DNA of 54,747 nt from Acanthamoeba sp. SK_2022b (Eukaryota; Discosea; Longamoebia; Acanthamoebidae): positions 1 through 54,747 of the forward strand of contig JANDJZ010000178.1 in the NCBI GenBank assembly GCA_027943245.1, in the 5' to 3' direction. Position numbers and translations under genes: made by a program. Under the pieces are notes generated by a model. The model worked only from the letters and a program-made list of their open reading frames with translations. It was not told the DNA's origin and ran no database searches. Shown one piece after another: positions 44,222 to 54,747 of the stretch (the stretch's first letter is position 1; each line of letters starts with the position of its first letter).

Positions 44222-47200
44222 ATGGACACGCGCACCAAGCTGTCTCGCGAGGACCTCGAGGAATGCTGCTACAGTACCAGCACTGACGACGACTCGCTAT
44301 ACAACCCCTCCTATGAAGAAGTACACTCGGCACCGCGGCCGCGTCGGCCACCGTCTCGAAAGCCTCCTTCCCCGTATGCCCCCGTATCCGTTCCTTTTTG
44401 TCCGTTGCTTGCAGGTTCACCTTTGTTTCTCTATAGTACGGAAGGCGCCTATGAAGTGGTACCGTCTGATGCGTCGGGCTCGGAGGACGAAGGGGAGGAG
44501 AGCCTAGCGCTTCAAAACTCCACCCAATACTTCAGCGCCGTGCCCAACCCCACAACAGGCGAGCCCAAACTTCTTCTTTCCCGTTTTTTTTTTTTTTCTT
44601 ATTTGAAGACTTTCCCTTTTTCGGTTTATGCATGGACCCACGCGGGTGCTTCCATCTCATAACTGCACAATAACTACATGTAGAGCCCGGGCCAACACCC
44701 AAAAAAGAGACGCCGCGAGTTGCAGGCCAAGAGGGGTACGACATCTTCTGCCCCGAGGACGACGAAGTGCGGAGCGACAGCGATGAGCAAGCGGGAAACG
44801 ACACCGCCAACGACTCAACCTATGAAGAGGTAACCAGTACAACTCCATCCAGTACCTCGAACAGCTATTTAGTCGGTACGCGTCAAGTCGCGATCGCGCC
44901 ATCTATCCGGATCTAGAGATATGCGTTTGCCTGTCAATTAATACTACTCTTTAACGCACGATCGGCCATGCATAGTTCCTGTCTCGAAGTCGCCAGCGGT
45001 CAAGGGCACCTTCATCCTATTGGCGCCCAAGACTCCTAGTTCAGAGGAGAAGGCAAAGAAGTTGGCTCCCCAAAAGAAACAGAAGACAGGCAGTCTGTAC
45101 GTTCCTGCCTTTCCTGCTTTCTTTGTCGCCATCTCCCGAGGATGTGCTACTCACAATGCCCTCGGCATTGGAATGAGAACAACAGATGGAACAGCAACTT
45201 TCAACAACTGCTTAACCTCGAGGACACAGAGAGCAAGTTTCACAAATTGGCTTTCCTTGCCCACGACTTTCAACATGCTGCCGAAGGTGTGTAGCTCACC
45301 GTTCGACTGCAGCATCACGACACTCAATTATCGCTAAGATTGGCACACCATACGCGTGTTATTGGTGCAGTGTACGGAAAGATCATCATCAGCGAACGAT
45401 ATCTGCCGTATGAAGAGAAGACACTCAAGCCAGAGAAGGACATGGGGTATCACCATTACCGGACACAACCTCTCTCTCTCTCTCTTTCCCAAAGCACGCC
45501 ATTTCTTCATACATTTTTTTTATAACTGTTATTTACATTTATTGATTTATCCTCTCTGAACTCGATTGTTGTGCAGGGGACTGGCGGGAGGAGAGAAGTT
45601 TCTATGTCGTGGAATCCTTCTTAAATATGCGATCGACTCTCGCCTTAAAAACGGAACATGGTGAAGTTGCTCTTCTACAACCCGTGCCTTCCTCTTTTTG
45701 CCTGAGGCTAACTGCCGTTCTTTCGTTTCTACAGGATGTACGGTGACAACGTCCCCGACGATGCATCGGCGATGAAATCCGCAGGTGCGTGACTGACGAA
45801 TCGTCGTTTAGTAACATTCATTCATTGATCCACCGGTCAACACGTCCTCACACACTGTCGCTATGCAGGTCACGAATTGCGCTGCTGCGGTAGGATTGTG
45901 GACTCGGGTGAAGCGTTCAACGAGGGCGTTCTCGTTCCTCTAATGACAGGTTCGTGGTGTGGGTCAGTGGTAGTGGTGTGGGTCCACGCTCTGGCGTGTG
46001 TCGACGAGATGTCACACAAGGCGGCTCTCGCTGACTGGCTTATTCAGTGGTGGACTACCGAGGGTTCCGGCTCACGGCCGTATCGATGCTGCCCGTGTCG
46101 AAAGACACCATCTGTTATGGATCGGCCGACGGCGGCAAGACCGTGCATGCCGATCACCCTGAGTACAACCAAAGGTACAAAAGAGTTTAACTACGTAGTG
46201 CCTTTGCTCTTCAGCCAGCGATTCCACAACGCTGACGTCGCTTTTCATTCGTAATACGTAACGCCTATAGATTCGAACGCATTTTCCAGCGCCTGAACTT
46301 GAAAGCGCACAGAGTGCGAACGCAGGTCCTGAGTGGTCCTGGCGATATCGAAGGTGCATTCCTCCCTTCCTTGACGTACGCTCTACGTTCAAGCCAACCT
46401 TCCTGGTTCTATGCACAGGACATCTCGGCGATGACGACAAGCTGTATTTGCTAGACTTTGCGCGACTGTACCCACCAGGTTGGTCACAGATCTGCTTCTG
46501 AGAGACTTTCCGAGTAGAGCCTTGCTGAACTTGTTTCCGCACAGAGAGTCCTCTGGCAATCAAGGAGATTTTCGACACTCCGCATCCTCGTGCCATCTTC
46601 TGCAAGATGCTGCGGCCAGGTTCACATCCCCCCTCCGCAGGTCGCCACCTGGTCCTGGCTCAATCGTTTCCTCCTTGCTTGCTTGGGTCGGTCACAGAAC
46701 TGGTGCAGTCCAACGTCAATCCGCAGGGCCGCCGTATTCCGCTCACCTCCGATGCCTACACGTACGTACCAGGTGTCACATGTGCGTGCATGTGGGTTTT
46801 GTGTTCGTGCTTTTTATTATGCTTTTGTTGTTTCCGCAACATGGCCTAACTTGGCCCAATCGCCCACAGCGCTTGGCAGGCTGCCGATCCAAACGTCAAG
46901 GAGAACAACGCGGAAGTAACGACCGCCACCTACCGCATTTTGGACGAGCTCCTTCCCGCCCTTGCTGACGACCTCGTTGCCAAGTGCTCCCGGGATGCCG
47001 ACCGCTACAAGGACTTGGTGCCGCTGCTGCTTCTCCTCCCTCGCCGACTCTGTAGCACGAGCATTGGTGTAGGCGTCCCTCTGGCTAACGCTATGACATC
47101 TGCAGAGGTCTGGCCCTGAGTGGCGTCCATTCATGCCCTCGAATTACTTGGCCGCGAGCAACGATATTCACCTCAATGCCAAGTCATGCGGCGTGGACGT

Positions 47201-47250
47201 CGAAACCCTCAACAGGTAGAACGCGTCAGAGTCGTTTCGCACGCGCGCGG

Positions 47251-47328
<78 letters not shown>

Positions 47329-50300
47329 CAACATGGATTCGTCAATGAGTTCGGTCACGTGCTGTTGCTTAGCTCCTGGGGTGGGCTTCGTTTTCAGGCG
47401 ATTGATGCACATCCTACACGGCATGCACTGGCGGGGCATCAACAACCGATACCTGGGCGAAGTCAGGAATCGCCTCATGTCCAGCTTCGGGGACAATCCC
47501 TCCGATCGAATGTTCAACTCACAGCTCTTCATCGTAATGGCGCTTCTCTATACCGAGGTACTTCCAGGGGGGCATCCGCTGGAGAAGCGCCCCATACCTG
47601 GCTTCTAATCTACGGTGGCTTTGGATGTCGTGCAGATGGCGGCGCGTGTGGCTAAGAACATCATTCGCGCCATGCTACGCGAGAAGATGAAAGAGCTCAA
47701 GGTGCCATCGAGCGAGCCGTACAGGCAACTGGTGTTGACTCTTCTCAACCTCTTCTCGGGCCACTCCGAGCGATCACACGACTTCTGGACCTCCACCAAG
47801 GCACCGCCCATCGACAAAAAGGCCATCCGCACCGGCAGTACTCACCCGTTTGGCCCTTTCGCTCATGCTCTCGCTCTCGGTCCTCCATAATCGACGGTGT
47901 GCTAACGTTTTCCTCGGTTGCCGCGCTGTGAAGCTGTGGAGAATCTGCAGGGCGGACTGGAGTACTACATCCACTTTGCGGCGCGGAGCCATGAAGAGGA
48001 GCGAGGCGAGGACCTATCCGAATCGGCAATGGGCGGCTACTCCGAGTCGCTTAGCTCCGACCTCGAAGGCCTCCTTCCCATGAAATGTACGCTCTCGCTC
48101 TTGGGCGCTCTTTGCAAACTCCTTTAAACTGTGCAAGTGCCCATAACCCCCCTACCTACCTTCTCGTGAAGGCTGCATCCGTGCCAAGTATGGCCTGAAC
48201 GCTCTTACAGAGAAGGAATGGAGCTCCTCTGGCCGCCGCGAGCCCTTCCTCTTCCAGGGACTCTTCTTCAGGTGCGTACACATAGCATGTGTGCGCTCAC
48301 GCGCCACCTGCGTTGCGGCTGATCCCAATCGTTGACCGCAGGCGCGTGTGCGAGATGCTCAACATCATGCTCGCCGATGAACCGCGCATCTTCGAAACCC
48401 TGAACTGCGATTTGCCTCCACCCGAGCCTCGGCCCTACGAATTCATGGACCCGCATCTAAAAGACCTCGGCGTTAAAGTAACTTGGCTCGCACTGGCGCC
48501 TCCTTTCGCACAGGTCTGACTCTCTTCTTCTACGCGCGTGCTCAGGTGAAGCACATGCATCTCGTGTCGTCTTTCGAAGGCTTTGCGCTGTACCGCCAGG
48601 CGCTCAAGCTTCGGCAGCAGCTCAGTGGAACGAAGGAGACTGCCCAGTACCTCACGCTTCGTGAAAAGATCTTCCGCCTCCTCAGTTTCGCCAAGGAGAA
48701 GCTCGAATTGGCCACCTTCAGCATCCCCGTAACCGACCACCTCCCTCAGCCCCGTATAACCACTCTCTGGTCCAAGTTCATGGACGCTCACTGTTCCCTG
48801 CACGGCTTTCTTGCCATGCAGGATAGCGTGGACACGCTCGTTCATCTGGGAAAGGTCGAGGCCTGGCTGGCCGCCAACACTGTGGCTGACGAGTCTGGAC
48901 GATCCCTGATTCAGTAGCCCCCCCTCCTCGCTTCACTAACCCTCCATCAATCAATCAACCAACCAACCAATGATGCAATGCAGGGACGGGTTCCAAGCGG
49001 CGGTCAAGTACCTGGGTCAGGCGTGTCTGCTGCTCAAGCGGAAGGCGCAGACGGAGACCGACTATCAGCTGGGCGTGAGGCAGTGGCTCACGGCAATTTG
49101 CGACCTCGCGCTGGTGGTATGCCAGTGGGCGGTGGCCGCATCCAAGGACACCGGCTACCGATCCAAGGGCGAGCGCCAGATTGATCTCTGGGAAAGGTTT
49201 GCCCCAACGCCCCCTCCCCCTCTAAATACGTTGTTAGGTGGCTAAGGGTATCAATTTGTCCAGAGCGATTTCGCTGTACTACTTTGCCATGTCATTTCGT
49301 GACTATCGGCAGGAGCTGATAAAGGAGTGGAAACAAGAGGGCCGCGCGGCCAGCTTGGTGGGCAGTGAAGAGGCAACTGGCTTGAACCAGCATGGCGTTA
49401 GCGGGCTCGGCGAGGTGAGACACGTGGAAGAGGTGGGCCAGCTGGCCTCGATCCTCATCAAGTACCAGTGCGTGCGGAAGCGGCGCGAGATCGATTTGGA
49501 AGGGGACAGCTTCCAGCGCAAGCACAAGTCATCCCTTTCGCCCTCGTCTTCTCCCAACGAGCCAAAGAAGAACGGCGGCGCAGGCAGCCCCAACATCGCC
49601 ACTAAGGTATTGGACATGTCCTCGGTCGAAGAGAAGAAGCCCCTCGCGAGCCCGCAGTCGCCATCGCGCCTACACGGGACGGCGTCAGATTCGAGCGCGC
49701 ACCCGCCGCCATCGGTCAAGAAGAAGCAGCTGGCCGAGCTGAGCCAACTGCGCATGCGGAGCTTCTCCCAGTCCGAGGTGGCGCGCGGGCCACCGTCGCC
49801 GCTGCCCGTCTCGCCCGGCACGGCTGGAAAGCTCGTCGACCAATCCAGCAAATCGGCGTCTGCCGAACGCAGAAAGAGTACCCCATCACCGCAACTGCCT
49901 TCCGCGTTTGTGGCATGGTCATTGACTGTCAATCGCGTGCGTGCGCGTGATCGCAGCGTCGGTGCTGGACCTCACAATGGATGCGGTGAAATCGGGCTAC
50001 CTCATGCAATTCTCGGAGAAGAACAAGAAGTGGAAGAAGAAGTGGATCATGATGTTCCAGCTGCCACCCGTCATCAAGTACTTCAAGAAGAAGAGCAAGG
50101 TCAGCCGTCCCTTGTGAATTGTCAAGTGTTCAAAGCGTGCATCGGGCCCAAGGTAACCAGATGTACATACAATCACTCCAGGACAAGGAGGAGGGCACGG
50201 TGGACTTGCCGGGATGTTCGTGCGATCGTGTCGAGGCCAGCTCGGGCAACCACAAGTGGACCTTCCGGTGTGTCATCTCCTCTCGGCTTTGGTTGCATCG

Positions 50301-51940
50301 GCCTCTGTGTGTGGGGGGGGAGGCGTTGATCTGATCGACGTTCTTCCTTGTCAATTGCACGGGACACAACAACGCAGGGTGCATCATTCGGTGCGCAGCA
50401 CCGTGGTGTTCGCAGCCGAGTCGGAGAAGGAGATGCAGGAGTGGATCGAAGCTATCCGGCAGGTGATCGTGTATGTAGCGACCAGGTATGAAAGCAGCAC
50501 TCGATCGCCCCACAGCCTTGCTTCCGTGTCCGAGAGCAACAAGCGCTCCAGCTCCATGCTCTCGACTTCTGACCTGCACAAGGTGAGCCATCTCTCTCTC
50601 TCTCTCTCTCCTTCATTTATATGTGGATGGTGATGATGATAACAATAAGGAAATAAAAACACGAACAGGGTCAATCGCTGAGTCGATACGCCGACAAGCA
50701 CATCGCGCTGCGCACGTCCCAATCCAAGTACCTGGCCTTCTCGCCCACCGAAGGCAAGCTCATTATCGGTGCGTTTGCCTTTTCATGGCGCCAACTGCGG
50801 GGGAGGGAGGAGGAGAGACGCTCATGCCGTAGTGCCATGACACCACAGACGCCGGCTTCAGCATCAACAGCATGTTCCTGGTTGAGCCCCGCTCGTCCAG
50901 CACCGCGAGCGACACGGTCCATCTGCGGCACGCCTCGGGCAAATACCTCGCGGTGATCCCCAGCGAGGACGGCGCTGTGTCGCTCGTGGGCATCCGCACC
51001 AATCTGTCCAAGATCGAATGGGAGTGGAGTCACACTCTCGAGAAGAACACGGTGGTCGTGCGTTCGCTCATCACCGGTAAGTTCCTCTCATCCGAGAAGA
51101 ACCTCATCAAGGCCGACAAGGAGGTGGCCCGGACTAGCGAGAAGTGGCAGGTCGAGACGCTCGACAACCTCGTGTTCCTGCGCTCATCGCTCGGGGCCTA
51201 TCTGGGCGCCCGACCCAGCGGCAAGCTTAACGTGCTCGCGCTCGCCCAATCGACCCCCACGAGCTGGTTCGTTGACTACCAGCCGGACAAGAAACTCACC
51301 CTCCGCTCCTACCAAGGTCTGGACACGTGTATCCCCTCGCACGCACACACACCTCTCACAACACACATCACACATCACACATCACACACATGCCATGATC
51401 TCACGCTGTGTATGTGCAGGTCTCTACTTGGCGCGGAGTCCTGAGGCCACCGGTGAGAGAGAGGAGCTCACCACGCGAGAGACTCCCTATCTGTGGCAAT
51501 ACGAAGAGGTCATGGACAAGAAAGAGAACAACTGCTCCGTAATCTCCACATGCGAAGGGGAGAAGGTACGTTCCGCACGCACGCACGCACGCACACATTG
51601 CTCCTACTCCTCCTAGCACCTCTACTGGTAGCTTGCTTCGATCATGGAAATCTAATCAGCACGGATGGGAGTACAGAAGTACCTGTCGGCCACGTCCAAG
51701 GGCGGCCTGTGGCTGAGCCCCACTAAGCCGGCGATAGGGTCGCGTGCGATCTTCAGTGAGTCGCCTTTGTGGACGTTGTGCCCGCCGCGAGCCAAGGATC
51801 TCCACGCCGTGGGACAGCTCGAGGTGCAGCTGGAGCAGTGGGCGGGCAAGGACATGAGCACGTTCCTCAACATCCTCCTGCAGAAGTTCATGACCTCGCG
51901 AGCCAGCTTCCTCTCTGGTGACGCCCTCTTCTTGGGCTGA
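44222..51940 (+). CDS. CLU-domain / PH / beta-trefoil multidomain protein
   Basis: A long multi-exon gene. The N-terminus (MDTRTKLSREDLEECC) is acidic with repeated S-x-YEE ends. A CLU-type domain follows: NENNRWNSNFQQLLNLED, GGEKFLCRGILLKYAID, VDYRGFRLTAVSMLPVSKDT, YGSADGGKTVHADHP, GPGDIEGHLGDDDKLYLLDF, ARLYPPE. A helical region (47100-49240) and a Ser/Pro-rich linker (49400-49920) precede a PH domain (KSGYLMQFSEKNKKWKKKW, then EKEMQEWIEAIRQVI) and a fascin-like beta-trefoil (HLRHASGKYLAVI, YQGLYLARSPEA, KYLSATSKGGLWLSP). The stop is TGA 51938-51940. CLU proteins affect mitochondrial distribution and bind mRNA. Membrane and actin links are inferred from the added domains. Unity rests on uninterrupted frame across the linker; two adjacent genes remain possible. 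Confidence 0.72.
47252..47329. repeat. (TG)n microsatellite in CLU gene intron
   Basis: A TG run of nearly 40 units between two exons of the CLU gene. Confidence 0.9.
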
Positions 51941-51965
51941 GATCCCTGTTGGGACTGATTTTTAA

Positions 51966-52080
51966 AAAAAAACAAAAACAAAAACAAAAACAAAAACAAA
52001 AACAAAAACAAAAACAAAAACAAAAACAAAAACAAAAAAAACAAAAACAAAAACAAAAACAAAAACAAAAACACAAAAAA
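51966..52080. repeat. (AAAAAC)n satellite after the CLU gene stop
   Basis: About 18 hexamer units with one 8-A interruption, beginning some 25 bases after the stop codon. It probably sits in the 3' untranslated region or between the two genes. Confidence 0.9.
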
Positions 52081-52088
52081 AGGTTACC

Positions 52089-52875
52089 ATGTCCAAGGCC
52101 AGGGGAAGGAGGGCCAATGTGCCTGCGGTGGCCCTGATAGACAAGGAACTGGCTTTCACTCTTGAAATTGAGAGATGGTACCCGTCACACCCAGTTCAGA
52201 AACCCCATTGCAATCTCTGATCTCATTCGCCTTCTCCTTCTTGTGTGCAGTAATTCATGATCGATCTATCGAACTTGCGCCAACGGGATCGCAGCCGTGC
52301 TCGGGCAAGCTTTTCCTGCTGCGCAAGGTAGGCTCATCTGCATTTCCGAGTGTCAATCAATCCTGGATCTAATGGCTGTGTAACATGTACTCAACAGTTC
52401 AGCACAACCCCAGTGGGAAGCCGCGTAAGGTAAGTGCCCCTTGCTGTCCCAGGCCTGTTTGCTTCCATGTATTGACATAGCTTGTGGGCAGGGGTCGTTT
52501 GAAGTGGTTCTAAAAAGGCAACAAGCGGACAGCTCTTGGCGTGATGCGATGCTCTTTTCGAAGCTAGACACCTTCGGGCCCGCCAAGAACAGAGCCCACC
52601 TGCCCGCACTTCTTGACATCCTTGCACTGATCCAGGCCGAGCTGGGCCTAGCCCCATCGAGTGCAGTTGAAGCGGGAGCCGAGAAGGAGCAAGAGGAGGA
52701 GAGCGTGGCCACAGCGAGCGACAAGCTGGAACGCAGGAGCGGGACGAAGAGGAAGCTGGCGAAGGTGAGTGAGGAGGTGACGACAAAGGAAGACGCCGAA
52801 GAGGAAAAGCCTGCACCGAGGCCCAAGCGAGTGGCAAAGCGCACTCGACGAGAGCAGGTCCTCACTACCAACTAA
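52089..52875 (+). CDS. small basic protein, family unknown (5' part unresolved)
   Basis: The 3' exon from about 52491 reads GSFEVVLKRQQADSSWRDAM, then LPALLDILALIQAELGL, an acidic/Ala linker and a basic, NLS-like end (RPKRVAKRTRREQ) before TAA 52873-52875. Upstream exons HNPSGKPRK and GKLFLLRK join in phase. The first candidate exon (MSKARGRRANVPAVALIDKE, 52089) does not: joined to the next exon it gives a TGA. So the true first exon or its donor is different. I do not recognise the fold. It may be a nuclear or nucleic-acid-binding protein from its charge only. Confidence 0.45.
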
Positions 52876-53196
52876 CCACCAAAACACGGATGTGGGTCTG
52901 CTGTGTTCGTATTCGTCCTTGCTGTTTGGGTCTCCAATGAAGGTGATGTGGGAAAGCCGCCAGCGGCGCCACACTGCCAGAGAACAACATGACCTGCAGC
53001 AGGGAGAGCACGCGCGTGCAGCTTTCACATTAAAAAACCATGCCGTTTTTCACACAATGAAAGCCTTCCAACAAAGAGGCAAAATGAAAACACCAAAGGA
53101 AAATGAAAAGGTGTGGGTGTTTTCAGAGGGCGCGCATTATTCATTCGATTCACGCACATTTAGGATTGGTTCGAAGTGGAGGGGAGTGTACGTGAG
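52876..53196. other. intergenic, no gene seen
   Basis: Short spacer between two plus-strand genes. It holds the promoter of COMMD8; no box is evident. Confidence 0.45.
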
Positions 53197-54480
53197 ATGC
53201 AATCACAAACGCAGGCAGGAGAGGAGGCAGCGCCGGTCGCCACGCCTAGAGGGAAGGGCGCGGCTGCCGCAGCACCACCCAAGCTCGGCCTTCTCCCTTC
53301 GCACCGCCGCAAAGTGGCGTTTATCGCCAAGATTGGTGCCATTGCTCAGAAGATTGCCATTAATCAGGTGACCCTTTTCATTTCACAAATGAAAGCCAAA
53401 TGCTGAGAGCGCGCTTTGTTCTGTTGTTCTCAAGTAGTTTTGTGTGTGCGTTGTTGGCAGTTTGTGCACTGGGTGGTCGACGAGGTGTGTGGGCGACAGC
53501 CCGACTGGACTAAGCCTTTCGGCGAGGCCAACGCGCAGCCCATGATCGACGCCGTCAAGCTCTTCGTCGTCAAGGCCGTCGGCGGCGGTCTCAGGAAGGA
53601 TGACGTACGCGCGCTCAAAGGCTGCCGCCCACGCTCTCCTCTCCTTCACTTGCCCGACCTCTCCATTATCAGCGGCAGTTTATTTAATCGTGATGTGTTG
53701 CTTGGCGTCTTTGCGTAGATCGCGCGAGAGCTGAAGGAGTTCAACGTCCCGGATGAGCACGCCGCAGTTCTTGTGGATTGCATCCTCGTGCGGTACCGAC
53801 AGCCTCCTCTCCCCTTTCTTTTTCTCTCGCTCTCTCTTCCGTACTGACCTTATCGCTCACTCGTGCTCTCGCGTTCCTTCAACTTGTGGTGGGTCCCAGG
53901 TACACGGACGTGCAGAAGGCCCTTGCCGTGGACAGCGCCAGCATATCGCCCGCTCACCTCAAGGACTTTGACTGGAAGCTGCTGGTGCGTACCTCCCCAC
54001 CCCGCATTCGCGCACTCGCCGCGAGCTCACTCGCCCACCTCGCTTGCGTGCAGCATTCCCTGGCCAGCGACAAGATGGCTACGGTGAACGAGCCCATCCT
54101 GCGCCTTAATCTCTCCATCAAGTACCCTTCCGTCCACCCCCGTCACACTCGGTGTCTCCTTTCCACAACGACTGCTCACCTTTCTCCTTTTCCCACCTCA
54201 CACTTGTCACGGCTGCCTGTTGCTGCTGCCGTCACTACCACTACTCGGATGCCGCTGCCGCCGCTGTCTCGTTGCCCTGCCCTGGGATGTGTACATTTGA
54301 AGGGACGAGAACGAAAAGATGGAGGAGGTCGTGCTCGAGCTGCCCAAGGCCGAGCTCGATAAGCTCATCGCCACCCTCCAGCAGGCCAACCAGGTAACAA
54401 CGACTACAACCTTTCGTCCCAACCATACTATCGCTGCCAACACGTCTCCTTGGCAGGTGGTGCAAAAGCTAAGGGCCTAA
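53197..54480 (+). CDS. COMMD8: COMM domain protein, COMMD8-like
   Basis: Seven exons (53197-53367, 53461-53604, 53719-53792, 53900-53984, 54054-54121, 54303-54393, 54457-54480) give 218 residues in phase. An Ala/Pro-rich start leads to a helical N-terminal domain (FVHWVVDEVCGRQPDWTKPF, KLFVVKAVGGGLRKDD). The COMM domain follows: DFDWKLLHSLASDKMATVNE, PILRLNLSIKDENEKMEEVV, LELPKAELDKLIATLQQANQ, VVQKLRA. The Trp of FDW and the SSDKxAT-like run are closest to COMMD8 among the ten human members. COMMD proteins form the Commander ring with CCDC22 and CCDC93 for endosomal recycling. The family usually has about 180-200 residues, so it is complete. An in-frame GTG seven codons before this Met is not needed. 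Confidence 0.9.
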
Positions 54481-54747
54481 GTGCTCGAGGCTTTGTTTTT
54501 CCGGATCAAGGCGAGGGAACCAGAATGATTGAGTGTGCAGTATTGGCTGGGGGAGGTCAAGGTTGGTGTGTTTGTGTTCCAACAACAACAACGGTATTTA
54601 TTTTTACTACGACCATCATCACCATCACCACCTCCCGAATCTGGGGCCTCTTCTTCCCGACGCACGGAGGGGCGCGTTGGGTGCAATATGTTTTATTGCA
54701 ACAGCAGAGAGCAGGGCGGAAGAGAAGGAAAGCCGATGGTACATTGG
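54481..54747. other. 3' flank
   Basis: Downstream of COMMD8: CAACAACAACAA and CATCATCACCATCACCACC short repeats, no gene. Confidence 0.45.

Noticed and set aside
53172..53196. Upstream GTG as the COMMD8 start
   Set aside because: The ATG at 53197 gives the family length and GTG starts are not expected in this organism.
1..54747. CRISPR arrays, tRNA or rRNA genes
   Set aside because: No direct-repeat/spacer pattern, and no cloverleaf or T-loop GGTTCRANYCC context that holds up on inspection.

Overview
The window is nuclear DNA of a protist. Genes are GC-rich and packed on both strands, broken by many short GT...AG introns, with 3' splice sites I can pair in phase across whole genes. The encoded families (PAQR receptor, cystinosin, MIC10, ARMC1, RPP38, AGFG-type ArfGAP, COMMD8, CLU) are eukaryotic and include amoebozoan-typical ones. 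A free-living amoeba of the Acanthamoeba type is my best guess. This is an inference from style and content, not from a database match.

Layout. 0.3-4.5 kb: an acidic coiled-coil protein ending in a SUMO-interacting-like motif (-), then a PAQR/adiponectin-receptor-like membrane protein (+). 4.5-15.1 kb: a CpG-depleted nest of decayed transposons, with a copia 3' end and LTR, a DIRS-type tyrosine-recombinase fragment, two PIF/Harbinger DDE transposases, a hAT transposase, and copies of a shared repeat. 15.2-20.1 kb: an unknown 200-aa protein (-), cystinosin (-), MIC10 (+) and a divergent peptidyl-tRNA hydrolase (-). 20.1-22.3 kb: a second, smaller repeat island. 22.4-26 kb: ARMC1 (+) and a 564-aa Ser-rich protein (-). 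26.9-36.8 kb: nicotinate phosphoribosyltransferase (-), then a very large FAR-DHAPAT fusion (-). 36.9-41.4 kb: RNase P/MRP protein RPP38 (+) and an AGFG-like ArfGAP (-). 41.6-43.7 kb: a LOV/PAS photoreceptor-type gene with in-frame TGA codons and strong CpG loss (-). 44.2-54.5 kb: a CLU-PH-beta-trefoil protein (+), a small unrecognised basic protein (+) and COMMD8 (+).

Themes. Two genes relate to mitochondrial membrane organisation (MIC10 and ARMC1), and they lie within 4 kb of each other with the PTH-like gene between them. The FAR-DHAPAT protein joins the two enzymes that supply the fatty alcohol and the acyl-DHAP for ether-lipid synthesis, and it ends in a PTS1-like ARL tripeptide, so both activities should be peroxisomal. 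CpG loss marks exactly the transposon islands and the decayed LOV gene, which suggests cytosine-methylation-linked silencing and decay. Exon models below were worked out by eye; I give exact exons only where reading phase was consistent.
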